Assembly (NCBI GenBank): GCA_001915385.1
Contig: MNQK01000001.1
Span: 201,868-265,867 of the forward strand
Length of the DNA: 64,000 nucleotides
Origin: Bacteroidales bacterium 52_46
GTDB taxonomy: Bacteria > Bacteroidota > Bacteroidia > Bacteroidales > Muribaculaceae
Reading direction: 5' to 3'
The notes beneath the pieces are model-generated. The model saw only the letters and a list, made by a program, of their open reading frames with translations. It had not been told where the DNA came from and searched no databases. The position numbers and the translations under genes were made by a program. Below are positions 7,675-16,411 of this stretch, in pieces; position 1 is the first letter of the stretch, and every line of letters starts with the position of its first letter.

Positions 7675-9854
7675 TACTGTCTGCCTCTTTTCACATCCTC
7701 TATGAATTTGAGTTTTTCATCTTGAGTCTTGAATACAAGTCTGCCGTCATATTCTCCGTAAACAGGTAAGGTATTATCATACTTGGGAATATAGTAGTTC
7801 CTTATATGTTTATAGGACTTATCTTTTGCAAGAATCTGTTTTGCAATCTGGAATTCGAGCCAATCCGGGATAGAATTAGGTCCTTTCCCTTCTCCACAGG
7901 AACGCATATAGCGTCCGGTCTTATCATCTTTGACATAAATCGGAGCCGTACCCAACACTTTAGGGACGAAAACCTCCGGATGACAGGGGCTATCCTCAAT
8001 GTAGCCTTTTTGAATTGTAGCGTCAAGTCCAAATTGTTTGACTGACTCATCGTGATTCCCAAACATCATTCTTCTCATTTTACCGGCATCTAAAACTCCG
8101 TCTGTCGTGATTTCTGACCAAAGATTACGAATTGTCCGCACAAAGAACTGAACAGGATAATTCATACCAGTTGCACCACTCATTACAAAGTAGTAAAATC
8201 CTGTTATCGGTGCACACGCAGAGAACTGCAAGACATCGGTGTTTTCAAACAAATCACGTCTTAACTCTTCCGGTTTAGAGTAGCACCGAAATTCATTCAG
8301 ATATGCTACAAGGTTTATCAGTTTTTCTTTACAATACAAATCGTAAGCTTTGTCGTATGCCGAGAGGAAATTGTTATCCTCAAAAACCACCTTACGCAAC
8401 CTTGAAACATTGAGAACGCCACCTGCAAATATTTCAGGTTCGTCATGAAGGATTCTTTGCAGGATTCTTACAGAGAGAAATGCAATGTTATTTCCTTGCT
8501 CATCAAATCGTTGCAGATATGCGCCTAAGTCTGATAAAGCTTGATCGGCCGAAGTATATTTTTTCTCTTCATTCATACCGAGTATTATATCTGCGAAAGT
8601 TCGTGTCATCCCATAACAATGAGTTGTAATTTCACAGCAGCTTTTGTTTTTAACTGCACTTGAAACTTCTTTATCATGGTCATTGCTTATGTGGAGCTCT
8701 TTGCATATCTGGTGAACCGTATCAGCTACATATTCATCAAGAAGAGAAAAGCAGTTAAAGAATGAGATATTTGAGTATCGTTGCATTAAGTCATCTGCCT
8801 TGAGTATCCTGACTGAGACTCCATTTTCAATCAATTCGTGCGCAGCATCATAGGCACGCTGTTGTTTTCGTTGTCCCTCAAATTCAAACGGAATCGTGCA
8901 GACTACTGTCAGGGGGACGTTCGCCTGTTTACAAAATTTTGCAAGCCATTTGCTTCCGAATGTCCCTGCTGATCCGCCAAAACCGGCTACAATAATCACA
9001 TGTTTCGCTGAACAATCAATCATTGAACGAACCATTGCATTATTCCCGGCATCCGCATAATATCTGATAAACTGCTCTTCTGTGAACGCACGCGGGGTTG
9101 TTCCACAAGGGCCATTCTTTATATCACGACGTTGTAGTTCTCCCTTCAACGGGACTTTTGATTGGCTTAAAGAATGTGCATCTGTGTTTAAGACACTGTA
9201 TTCCACATAACCGAGTGGGCTCTCAATCATTCTTTCAACAGAGTTTGTTCCTCCTCCGCCAATTCCAATAACTTTAATTGGAGAGTCTAAATGCCTTACC
9301 CGTTCCGCATGTGCAGCCTCGATCGTATCAAGAATTCTTTGGGGATGTATTGACTGTTTCTCCTGTTCTATATAATCAACGAATTCTATTGGTAGTATCA
9401 CGTTAGGTAAATTATATGCATTGCGGAACAAAGGTGCAATGTCGTCAATCTTAAATCCGGCTATTCCACAACCGATTTTGGTGACATAAAAGGTCAGTGC
9501 CTTTTCATATTCTGCAAATTCTATGAATCTTTCAACATACGGAGTGATTGATTCAATTCCGCCCTGCATTGTCGGGATGGCATAGGAATTGCCTTGCAGC
9601 CCCTCGCCCTGCCCCCATACTGCGCCGAAACGGTTCAAAGCAACCCTTGCGGCGCCTCCTGCATGATGAACGGCAAGATTACTACCGAACACGAATATCT
9701 CTCGACGTCCCAAAGTCGTAATGTTTTCAGGCGTATATTTCGCATCAAGAGGTATGTCACAAACTCCGGACGGCTGCCGTTCTTCATTTGCTGAAGAATT
9801 GAAGCATTCCGTTTGTTTGTGCTTTCTTGACTTGAAAAAATCAAATAGTCCCAT
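7674..9854 (-). CDS. Macro-like domain fused to FtsZ/tubulin-like GTPase
   Basis: A 726-residue three-part protein. Residues ~41-165 (IFVFGSNLAVHHAGGAAR, then GQGEGLQGNSYAIPT and TKIGCGIAG) match the A1S_2505 phage-type family, which resembles macro/ADP-ribose-binding folds. Residues ~192-430 follow FtsZ step by step: GIGGGGTNSVERMI (197-210), VLNTDAHSLSQSK (221-233), the tubulin signature as GFGGSAGTFGS (291-301), TIPFEFEGQRK (320-330), ILKADDL (350-356) and a T7-like TFADIILGM (419-427). In FtsZ the T7 loop reads NxDFADV; here the first catalytic Asp is Thr while the second Asp is kept. The last ~290 residues match nothing I know. It is not the cell-division FtsZ. It heads an operon with two radical SAM genes. 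Confidence 0.8.
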   Translation of the reverse strand: MGLFDFFKSRKHKQTECFNSSANEERQPSGVCDIPLDAKYTPENITTLGRREIFVFGSNLAVHHAGGAARVALNRFGAVWGQGEGLQGNSYAIPTMQGGIESITPYVERFIEFAEYEKALTFYVTKIGCGIAGFKIDDIAPLFRNAYNLPNVILPIEFVDYIEQEKQSIHPQRILDTIEAAHAERVRHLDSPIKVIGIGGGGTNSVERMIESPLGYVEYSVLNTDAHSLSQSKVPLKGELQRRDIKNGPCGTTPRAFTEEQFIRYYADAGNNAMVRSMIDCSAKHVIIVAGFGGSAGTFGSKWLAKFCKQANVPLTVVCTIPFEFEGQRKQQRAYDAAHELIENGVSVRILKADDLMQRYSNISFFNCFSLLDEYVADTVHQICKELHISNDHDKEVSSAVKNKSCCEITTHCYGMTRTFADIILGMNEEKKYTSADQALSDLGAYLQRFDEQGNNIAFLSVRILQRILHDEPEIFAGGVLNVSRLRKVVFEDNNFLSAYDKAYDLYCKEKLINLVAYLNEFRCYSKPEELRRDLFENTDVLQFSACAPITGFYYFVMSGATGMNYPVQFFVRTIRNLWSEITTDGVLDAGKMRRMMFGNHDESVKQFGLDATIQKGYIEDSPCHPEVFVPKVLGTAPIYVKDDKTGRYMRSCGEGKGPNSIPDWLEFQIAKQILAKDKSYKHIRNYYIPKYDNTLPVYGEYDGRLVFKTQDEKLKFIEDVKRGRQ

Positions 9855-9864
9855 TTGTAATTCT

Positions 9865-9894
9865 ATAAAGTATATTTATTCTGTTTAATAACAA
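9865..9894 (-). promoter_or_regulatory. Possible promoter of the FtsZ-like/radical SAM operon
   Basis: On the minus strand a TTG (9894-9892) is followed after 19 bp by TACTTTAT (9872-9865), an imperfect match to TTTG-N19-20-TAnnTTTG, just upstream of the start at 9854. The -7 box lacks the final G, so this is a weak call. Confidence 0.3.
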
Positions 9895-9945
9895 CTATCA
9901 GTGTGATAAAATCGCGTTAGTTTAAAAGTCATCAAATAAAGAGAG

Positions 9946-10272
9946 TTATTTGACATTTTGGTCTGAATTGGTTATGAGTCCTGCCTGGTTATGAGTTGCT
10001 GTAATTCGACACGCTCCAAAGCAGATATTATGGTCAGAGTAGCGACTTCGGTGATGGAAAACCTCTATATTCCAACGGTGGCTATAGAGATTGGAGATAT
10101 CCATTGCACTGACTTCAGAATTGTTGAATACGAAGCCTACGACAGTATCATTGTCCGTGTCATACACTTGTACAAATCTCATATCCTCAGGATAGAGTTT
10201 ACTCGACTTATACTTTGTAACTCGAATTCGTGAGTCTTCAATAATGCCTGATTCTGTATTGGATATTTCCAA
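9946..10272 (-). pseudogene. IS4-type transposase remnant
   Basis: The conceptual translation carries the C-terminal landmark of IS4-superfamily transposases: FVFNNSEVSAMDISNLYSHR followed by WNIEVF, equivalent to TNN..L.A..I..LYR.RW.IEVFF with the catalytic Glu. Only about 75 codons are transposase-like, with no DDE N-terminal part and no true start (the frame opens at a TTG). Both flanks run into a 70-bp inverted duplication that breaks the frame right after IEVF. It is a decayed insertion-sequence fragment marking the edge of the accessory island. Confidence 0.75.
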
Positions 10273-10329
10273 TCTCTATAGCCACCGTTGGAATATAGAG
10301 GTTTTCCATCACCAAAGTCGCTACTCTGA
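10034..10329. repeat. 70-bp inverted repeat around IS4 remnant
   Basis: Arm 10034-10103 is the inverted copy of 10260-10329; only two of 70 positions differ. They flank a 156-bp spacer (10104-10259). The arms include the transposase motif that encodes YSHRWNIEVF on the minus strand, so this is a fold-back duplication of an IS internal piece. It lies 180 bp upstream of the FtsZ-like operon, where inversion of the spacer could alter transcription; that is inference only. Confidence 0.85.
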
Positions 10330-10470
10330 TTCATAATCTTGATGCTTTTTAACAACAAGATTAATAGACCAATTTCAAATCAAAAAATCAACACATCAAT
10401 GTATTTAATTAAATATCAATACATTAATAAAAGTTGTTGTTTTTTTTATCGCACAACTACTATTCCAAAA
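10330..10470. other. AT-rich spacer at island edge
   Basis: This 141-bp AT-rich stretch lies between the inverted repeat and the DPP III stop codon. It contains short inverted pieces (CTTGATG, AACAACAAG) but no gene or clear terminator. Base composition changes sharply to GC-rich at ~10480, marking the right boundary of the accessory island. Confidence 0.4.
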
Positions 10471-12480
10471 CTATTTTGTCAAGGGGGAGTAATCGCGGGA
10501 GTAGCGGAGCATCTGGGGGATGTAGGTTTCGGTGTAGTCGATGGTTACGTCGGTTATGTTGCCGTCGGCATCGAATACTGGAGTGTAGACGGGATTTACG
10601 AAACCTTTGTAGGGGGCTATGTTGAGATGGGCGTAGCGGTCGAGGACTTCTTTGTGGAGTTTCGGGTCAACCTTTACGGCGTATTTCTCAACGAGGTCGC
10701 GGCCTGCTTCGTAGTCGCCTTCGCTCTTGATGCGCTGTATTTCGCCGAGCAGTTCGCCGAAGAGTTCGCGCAGGCGCTTGTAGTCATTTATCTTTATGAA
10801 TGTCTTGCCGTCGATGTCGACCATCTCGATTACGTTGTCCTTGCGACCATGCTCGTAGGCCCACTCGGAGATGAGTTTGCGGTTGCGCATGTGGGCTTCC
10901 TCCACATCCTTGCCCGGTTCGATGCGCATCAGCTGGGTCATGAGGCCGTTGAGTATGTATTTATAGTATTCGGCCTTGTAGGCGTCGGGATTGTCGAGCA
11001 ATCCGAGTTCGAGCAGCTTGGGATCGGCGAGATAGTAGAGCGCGAAGAGGTCGGCACGTGTCTCCTCAAGGGTAGAGCCGTGGGCCTTCAATGCATCGGG
11101 GTCGACACCGGGAAGTAGACGGCCCGAGCCATGTCCGAGGCACTCGTGGAGGTCGGTGTGCAGATTGTCAGTGATGAACAGATAGTCGTCAAGCAGCTTG
11201 CGGGTCGGCTCGTCGATGACAAACTCCTCGCTGAAACCGCTGCCGTGCGAAGCCTCGTCGTAGGCCTGGGTGATATTCTCGAGAGTCACCGATTTGGAGC
11301 CGTGTGATGCACGAATCCAGTTGGCGTTGGGGAGGTTGATGCCGATAGGCGTAGCCGGGTATGCATCACCGGCAAGAATAGCGGCGGTGATTACCTTGGC
11401 GGTCACACCTTTCACTTCATCTTTGCGGAAACGGGGGTCGACAGGCGAATGCTCCTCAAACCATTTGGCATTGGAGCTGAGCGCCTCGGTGCGGTGAGAT
11501 GCCTCGACGTTCTTGAAGTTGACAATCGACTCCCACGCGCCGGTCATGCCGAGCGGGTCGCCGTAGCTCTCGATGAAACCGTTGATGAAATCGACCTGCG
11601 AGTCGGTATCCTCAACCCATTGGATTGAATAATCATCAAAAGTGGCGAGGTCGCCGGTAGTGTAGTATTCAATCAGTTTGTCAATCACGCCGGCCTGCTT
11701 GCCGTTTTCGGCATATTCACGAGCCTTTTTCAGATTATCGACAATGCGGACGATGGCATCGGAATAAAGGCCACCGATACGATAGGGCTGCTCGGTCACT
11801 TTTCCGTCAATCATAGCCACCCGTGTATTGAGACCATAGGATATTGGATTGACCACGGTTGTATCCTTGAGCGCGTTGTAATAGTCCTCGACCTGCTTCT
11901 GAGTGACACCCTCGTAGAGGTTGTTGGCCGAAGTCACGATAAGGTCCTCCCCTTCCGCCTGATTGACGCGTTTGGCCAGCACCGTGGGGTCGAAAATCAC
12001 CTTGCAGAGCATGTCGAGCCCGGCAGGCTGCTTGTCGGCGGGAAGTTTGGATACTTCATAGCGCAAGAATGTTTCATCAAACTCAGGCACGAACTTGTCC
12101 ATCGAATAGTGATGGTGTATGCCGTTGCCGAACCATATCTGCTTGAGGTATTTCTCAAGCGCCTTGTACTGGCGCGACTCCTTGTTGCCCGAATAATTCG
12201 TATAGACGTTTTCGATAAGCTGACGTATGGGGAGATTGTATTTGCCGTTCTGATCCCAGAGGATGTCACGTCCCGCGATGGCGGCTTCGGTCAGGTAATA
12301 AACCAAGGCTTTCTGTCGGGGAGTAAGTTTTTCAAAATCGGGTACTTTGTAGCGGAGCACCTCAATGTCGGCAAAACGGTCGACCACGTAATTGAAATCG
12401 CTGTTGTCTTTCGCCATAGCTGATTGGGTTGATACGGCGGCAGCCATGATTGCCGCAGCCGCGATATATCTTAATTTCAT
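10471..12480 (-). CDS. Dipeptidyl peptidase III (M49 family)
   Basis: This 669-residue secreted metallopeptidase removes N-terminal dipeptides from oligopeptides. The zinc motif is HECLGH (residues ~445-450), the M49-specific HEXXGH with one extra residue, followed by the second zinc ligand site EETRADL about 25 residues later. The Met chosen (12480) begins a clear signal peptide (MKLRYIAAAAIMAAAV...SAMA); the ten in-frame codons before it are unlikely to be translated. It is last in a leftward run after the rlmI-like gene, 19 bp away. Length agrees with bacterial DPP III. Confidence 0.9.
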   Translation of the reverse strand: MKLRYIAAAAIMAAAVSTQSAMAKDNSDFNYVVDRFADIEVLRYKVPDFEKLTPRQKALVYYLTEAAIAGRDILWDQNGKYNLPIRQLIENVYTNYSGNKESRQYKALEKYLKQIWFGNGIHHHYSMDKFVPEFDETFLRYEVSKLPADKQPAGLDMLCKVIFDPTVLAKRVNQAEGEDLIVTSANNLYEGVTQKQVEDYYNALKDTTVVNPISYGLNTRVAMIDGKVTEQPYRIGGLYSDAIVRIVDNLKKAREYAENGKQAGVIDKLIEYYTTGDLATFDDYSIQWVEDTDSQVDFINGFIESYGDPLGMTGAWESIVNFKNVEASHRTEALSSNAKWFEEHSPVDPRFRKDEVKGVTAKVITAAILAGDAYPATPIGINLPNANWIRASHGSKSVTLENITQAYDEASHGSGFSEEFVIDEPTRKLLDDYLFITDNLHTDLHECLGHGSGRLLPGVDPDALKAHGSTLEETRADLFALYYLADPKLLELGLLDNPDAYKAEYYKYILNGLMTQLMRIEPGKDVEEAHMRNRKLISEWAYEHGRKDNVIEMVDIDGKTFIKINDYKRLRELFGELLGEIQRIKSEGDYEAGRDLVEKYAVKVDPKLHKEVLDRYAHLNIAPYKGFVNPVYTPVFDADGNITDVTIDYTETYIPQMLRYSRDYSPLTK

Positions 12481-12499
12481 ATTGTGATGAATTATAGTG

Positions 12500-13687
12500 T
12501 TATTCCACATAGAGCACCAGTCCCTTGAGGTATTCCCCTTCGGGGTGGTAAATATTGACGGGATGGTCGGCCGGTTGCGTCAGTTGCTTTATGATACGCA
12601 CCCGTCGGCGTGACTGCGCCGCAGCCGAGAACACGGCAAGCCGGAACTGCTCGCGGCTCACGGCCTGCGAGCATGAGAATGTAAAGAGTATGCCTCCGGG
12701 AGCGATTTTCTCAAATGCCTTTGCATTGAGACGCTGATAGCCGCGCAACGCGTTGCGGAGCGCCGAACGGTGCTTGGCGAATGCCGGAGGGTCGAGGATA
12801 ATGAGGTCATGCTCGCCCGACTCCATATTGTCGAGATATTTGAAAGCGTCTTCGGCAAGCGCCTCGTGACGGTTGTCGTCAGGGAAATTAAGGCCGATGT
12901 TGGCCGACGTTAGCGCTATCGCCTTGGCCGAGGAGTCGACCGATACCACACGCCGCGCGCCTCCTCGCATGGCGTAGACGGAGAAACCGCCCGTGTAGCA
13001 GAACATATTGAGCACCGAACGACCGCGTGAAAAGCTTTCGAGAAGCGCACGGTTGTCGCGCTGGTCGACAAAAAATCCTGTTTTCTGTCCTTTGAGCCAG
13101 TCGATATGGAAATGCAGCCCGTTTTCGGTGGCGATATTAGTATCGAAACCGCCGACGAGATATTCGTTGACGGGGTCGAGACGCGCTTTATATGGCAATG
13201 TCGTTTCCGATTTATAATATACATTGGCCACTTCAAGGTCCTCAAGCTCGGTAAGAGCCATCGCGATTATGTCGCGGCAGTAATGCATACCCGGACTGTG
13301 AGCCTGCACCACCGCGGTCTTTCCGTATATATCCACCACCAGACCGGGGAGAAAGTCGCCTTCGCCGTGCACCAGACGGTAGGCGTCGTTGTCGGGTCGG
13401 TCAAGGTTAAGCGTACGGCGCATGGCAAGCGCCTCTTTCAATCGGCGGGCGAAGAAGTCCTTATCGATTTCCGTATCGCCGAAATCGAGTATGCGCACCG
13501 CGATACTGCCTATCTGGTAATGCCCGACACCGATGAAACGGCCGTCGGACGCGGCAACCGCCACCACATCACCCTCCTCTACTGCCGGTGGCACTCCGGT
13601 CAAAGCTCCGGAAAATACCCAGGGGTGAAATCTGTCAAGCGACTCCTCTTTGCCGCGGCGTAATGTCAATATTGTCCGTTTTTCCAT
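12500..13687 (-). CDS. RlmI-type 23S rRNA cytosine methyltransferase
   Basis: This 395-residue class I SAM-dependent methyltransferase has an N-terminal PUA-like domain (FHPWVFSGAL, residues ~20-70). The Rossmann domain carries FVDQRDNR, VLNMFCYTGGFSVYA (SAM-binding motif I, ~225) and LDPPAFAK (motif IV, ~297). A later FTFSCSQ supplies the motif VI cysteine of m5C methyltransferases. RlmI makes m5C1962 in E. coli 23S rRNA; the exact target here is inferred from the family. The gene lies 12 bp after rseP. Confidence 0.88.
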   Translation of the reverse strand: MEKRTILTLRRGKEESLDRFHPWVFSGALTGVPPAVEEGDVVAVAASDGRFIGVGHYQIGSIAVRILDFGDTEIDKDFFARRLKEALAMRRTLNLDRPDNDAYRLVHGEGDFLPGLVVDIYGKTAVVQAHSPGMHYCRDIIAMALTELEDLEVANVYYKSETTLPYKARLDPVNEYLVGGFDTNIATENGLHFHIDWLKGQKTGFFVDQRDNRALLESFSRGRSVLNMFCYTGGFSVYAMRGGARRVVSVDSSAKAIALTSANIGLNFPDDNRHEALAEDAFKYLDNMESGEHDLIILDPPAFAKHRSALRNALRGYQRLNAKAFEKIAPGGILFTFSCSQAVSREQFRLAVFSAAAQSRRRVRIIKQLTQPADHPVNIYHPEGEYLKGLVLYVE

Positions 13688-13699
13688 GACTGCATCGCA

Positions 13700-15058
13700 T
13701 TATTTGAAGATGAAACGATAGATGTCGTTGCCGTTGGCATAGAGCAGCAACGCCAGAAGGAAGAACATACCGCAAATCTGCGCACGTTCAAGAAATTTTT
13801 CCGACGGTTTGCGCCGTGTGACAATCTCCCACAGCACGAACAGCACGTGGCCGCCGTCAAGTGCCGGAATCGGCAGGATATTCATGAACGCAAGGATAAT
13901 CGACAGGAAAGCCGCCATTTCCCAGAATGTGCGCCAGTCCCATTTCGGCGGGAACAGGCTGCCTATGGCGCCGAATCCGCCTATCTGCGACGCGCCTGAC
14001 TTGGTGAAGAGCAGTTTAAGCGACTTGACATACGTAGCAAACTGATTTGCTCCGTCGGCAATACCCTTCGGTATGGCGTTGAAGAAATTGTATTTTATGA
14101 TTTCCGTCTCGTAAATCTCGTACGGAGCTTTGAGTCCGAATCCGAGTTTACCGTCCTCGGGAGTAGCATTGAGCACTACCTCCTTATCGCCGCGCACCAC
14201 AGTAACGGGCACCTTCTTGCCCGACTTGGCCACAAGTTCGGCCGAGAGTTCGGTAAACGACGGTGTGGGCACGCCGTCAATGGCGATGATATGGTCATTC
14301 TCCTGAAGACCGGCCTCGGCGGCCGGCGAACCGGCGCTTACCTGCTTTACGACGACCGGCAGACGGTATTCAAAGAATCCGTGCTCGAGAGTGGTGGCAA
14401 AGCCTTCGGGATTGTGTATGACGGTGTCGCGGCCGTCACGGCGGAGGGTCACCTCTTTCGCCATGGCTACGTTAAGCACATTGTCACGGTCCTTGGCCTC
14501 GACCGGTTTGCCGTCGGCAAGCAAAATGATGTCGCCGTTCTTATAGCCCGCTTTCTGCGCTTCCTCGCTGAACTCCATGCCGGCGTATGCATTCTCGTAT
14601 GGAATTGAACGGTCGCCCCAGTACCATGCTATGCCTATATAGATAAAACATGCAAGTATGAAATTGAACAGCACGCCGCCGACCATCACCAGCAGTCGCT
14701 GATAGGCGGGACGCGAACGGAATTCGTCAGGTTTGGCAGGCTGCGCCATCTGCTCCTTGTCCATCGACTCGTCAATCATGCCGGCGATTTTACAGTAACC
14801 GCCAAGCGGCACCCAGCCTATACCGTACTCGGTATCGCGCCATGACGATTTTTCCCTGCCGTCTTTTGTTTTTTTACGTTTTGCCGGAGCTTTCGGCTTC
14901 CATTTCACCAGCGAGAACCAGGGATTGAAAAAAAGATAGAATTTTTCGACTCGTATACCGAACACGCGTGCGAAAAAGTAATGTCCGAATTCATGCACAA
15001 TCACCAGCAACGCGAGTGCCAGAACCAACTGTGCTGCTTTAATCAAAAATGTTTCCAA
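13700..15058 (-). CDS. rseP: Site-2 protease RseP
   Basis: This is an intramembrane zinc metalloprotease of the S2P family (452 residues). HEFGH lies in the first membrane helix (residues 22-26), and the second zinc-binding site is ALDGGHVLF near residue 400. Between them is a PDZ domain (GSPAAEAGLQENDHIIAIDG). RseP-type proteases cut single-span membrane substrates such as anti-sigma factors and leftover signal peptides. It follows dxr, the same pairing seen in many bacteria. Confidence 0.95.
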   Translation of the reverse strand: METFLIKAAQLVLALALLVIVHEFGHYFFARVFGIRVEKFYLFFNPWFSLVKWKPKAPAKRKKTKDGREKSSWRDTEYGIGWVPLGGYCKIAGMIDESMDKEQMAQPAKPDEFRSRPAYQRLLVMVGGVLFNFILACFIYIGIAWYWGDRSIPYENAYAGMEFSEEAQKAGYKNGDIILLADGKPVEAKDRDNVLNVAMAKEVTLRRDGRDTVIHNPEGFATTLEHGFFEYRLPVVVKQVSAGSPAAEAGLQENDHIIAIDGVPTPSFTELSAELVAKSGKKVPVTVVRGDKEVVLNATPEDGKLGFGLKAPYEIYETEIIKYNFFNAIPKGIADGANQFATYVKSLKLLFTKSGASQIGGFGAIGSLFPPKWDWRTFWEMAAFLSIILAFMNILPIPALDGGHVLFVLWEIVTRRKPSEKFLERAQICGMFFLLALLLYANGNDIYRFIFK

Positions 15059-15125
15059 TGGGATATTGCTTTTATTTTAGATATTGCGTTATTTTATTGA
15101 ATGCGATGTGTCGACATCAATTGCA

Positions 15126-16298
15126 TCATGGGCGTTTCCTCGCTGCGACCGACGCCTCCGCCCGTGCACGCGCTTCGGCATTAGTATTGACATAATCCTC
15201 ATAATTTGGATTGGCGATAAAATCGACCGCCGAAAGCGTCTCCTCAATCAATGCATATATATCGGGGAACGATATATGGCCGCGGAGGAATGCCGCCACA
15301 GCCACTTCATTCGCAGCATTGATGATACATGCCGTATTCCCCCCCTTATCGAGAGCGAAATGACCCAACTGTATTGCCGGGAAACGGGAGCTGTCGGGAG
15401 CCTCGAATGTGAGCTGCGCGCAACGCTCGAGCGTCAGCGGAGAGTCGGTTGTAGCCAGACGCGAGGCATCACCGAGGGCATAACGTATGGGCAGACGCAT
15501 GTCGGGCACCCCGAGCTGCGCTTTCACCGAACCGTCGACAAACTCGACCATCGAATGCACTATCGACTGCGGGTGCACCACAGGCGTGATTTTATCTCCG
15601 GGGATGTCGAAAAGCCAGCGTGCCTCGATGATTTCAAACGCCTTGTTCATCATCGTGGCAGAGTCGACTGTGATTTTCGAACCCATACTCCAGTTGGGAT
15701 GATTGAGTGCGTCGGCCACCGTGACGCGTGCTATCTGTTCTTTCGTCAGTTTGCGGAACGGCCCCCCGGAAGCGGTTATTATGAGGCGGCGCACATCGGA
15801 GGGATTTTCACCGACAAGACATTGGTGGATTGCCGAATGCTCGGAATCGACTGGCAAAAGGCGGGATTCCGACCGCTGCAAGGCTGCCGTGACTATGTCG
15901 CCGGCCACCACAAGGGTCTCCTTGTTGGCAAGGGCGATATCCTTGCCGGCCGAAATGGCCCGGAGCGTTGGCGCAAGCCCGCTGTAACCGACAGTCGCCG
16001 TCACGACACAGTCGAAAGTGTCGCGCTCCATCGCATCGGCTATAGCGTCGCTTCCGCACGCCGTGACAATGCCGAGCGGCTCGAGAGCGTCCTTAAGTTT
16101 CCAGTATTTTGAAGTGTCTGCGATAATCGCCATCGACGGGCGCCATTTCACGGCCTGCTGAATGAGGGTGTCGACCTTGCTGCCCGCTATGAGCATGTCG
16201 ACTTTGAAGCGGTCGGGATAATGGGATATGACATCGAGTGTCTGCGTACCGATCGAGCCCGTTGAGCCGAGTATCGCAATACGTTTTGATTGTTTCAT
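15126..16298 (-). CDS. dxr: 1-deoxy-D-xylulose 5-phosphate reductoisomerase
   Basis: This enzyme converts DXP to 2-C-methyl-D-erythritol 4-phosphate with NADPH, the committed step of the non-mevalonate isoprenoid pathway. The NADPH-binding GSTGSIGTQTLDVI is near residue 11, the metal/substrate region PVDSEHSAIHQ near 175-185, and TASGGPFR and NHPNWSMGSKITVDSATMMN are typical of the family. Length (390) is standard. It leads the dxr-rseP-rlmI-DPP III run. A polyprenyl synthase that uses the end product lies at 22155-23117. Confidence 0.96.
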   Translation of the reverse strand: MKQSKRIAILGSTGSIGTQTLDVISHYPDRFKVDMLIAGSKVDTLIQQAVKWRPSMAIIADTSKYWKLKDALEPLGIVTACGSDAIADAMERDTFDCVVTATVGYSGLAPTLRAISAGKDIALANKETLVVAGDIVTAALQRSESRLLPVDSEHSAIHQCLVGENPSDVRRLIITASGGPFRKLTKEQIARVTVADALNHPNWSMGSKITVDSATMMNKAFEIIEARWLFDIPGDKITPVVHPQSIVHSMVEFVDGSVKAQLGVPDMRLPIRYALGDASRLATTDSPLTLERCAQLTFEAPDSSRFPAIQLGHFALDKGGNTACIINAANEVAVAAFLRGHISFPDIYALIEETLSAVDFIANPNYEDYVNTNAEARARAEASVAARKRP

Positions 16299-16411
16299 TG
16301 CAAGAGAAAACTGTTCACACTATTTTTTCAACTTACAAAGTTAGCACATTTACCTCAATTCCCACAATTAAATAATGTAAAATCTCCCATAATAAACTTT
16401 TTTCCCAGACG

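Noticed and set aside
7674..9854. The cell-division FtsZ gene
   Set aside because: No ftsA/ftsQ/mur genes are nearby; the signature and T7 loops deviate, and the protein is almost twice the usual length with extra domains.
10339..11118. A 259-codon + strand open frame opposite DPP III
   Set aside because: Antisense to the DPP III C-terminal region; residues are Val/Gly/Glu-rich in the pattern of the opposite strand of a real gene.
15084..16112. A 342-codon open frame on the + strand opposite dxr
   Set aside because: It lies wholly antisense to a conserved enzyme, has no recognisable motif, and its composition (Arg/His/Cys-rich) is that of a shadow frame of a GC-rich gene.
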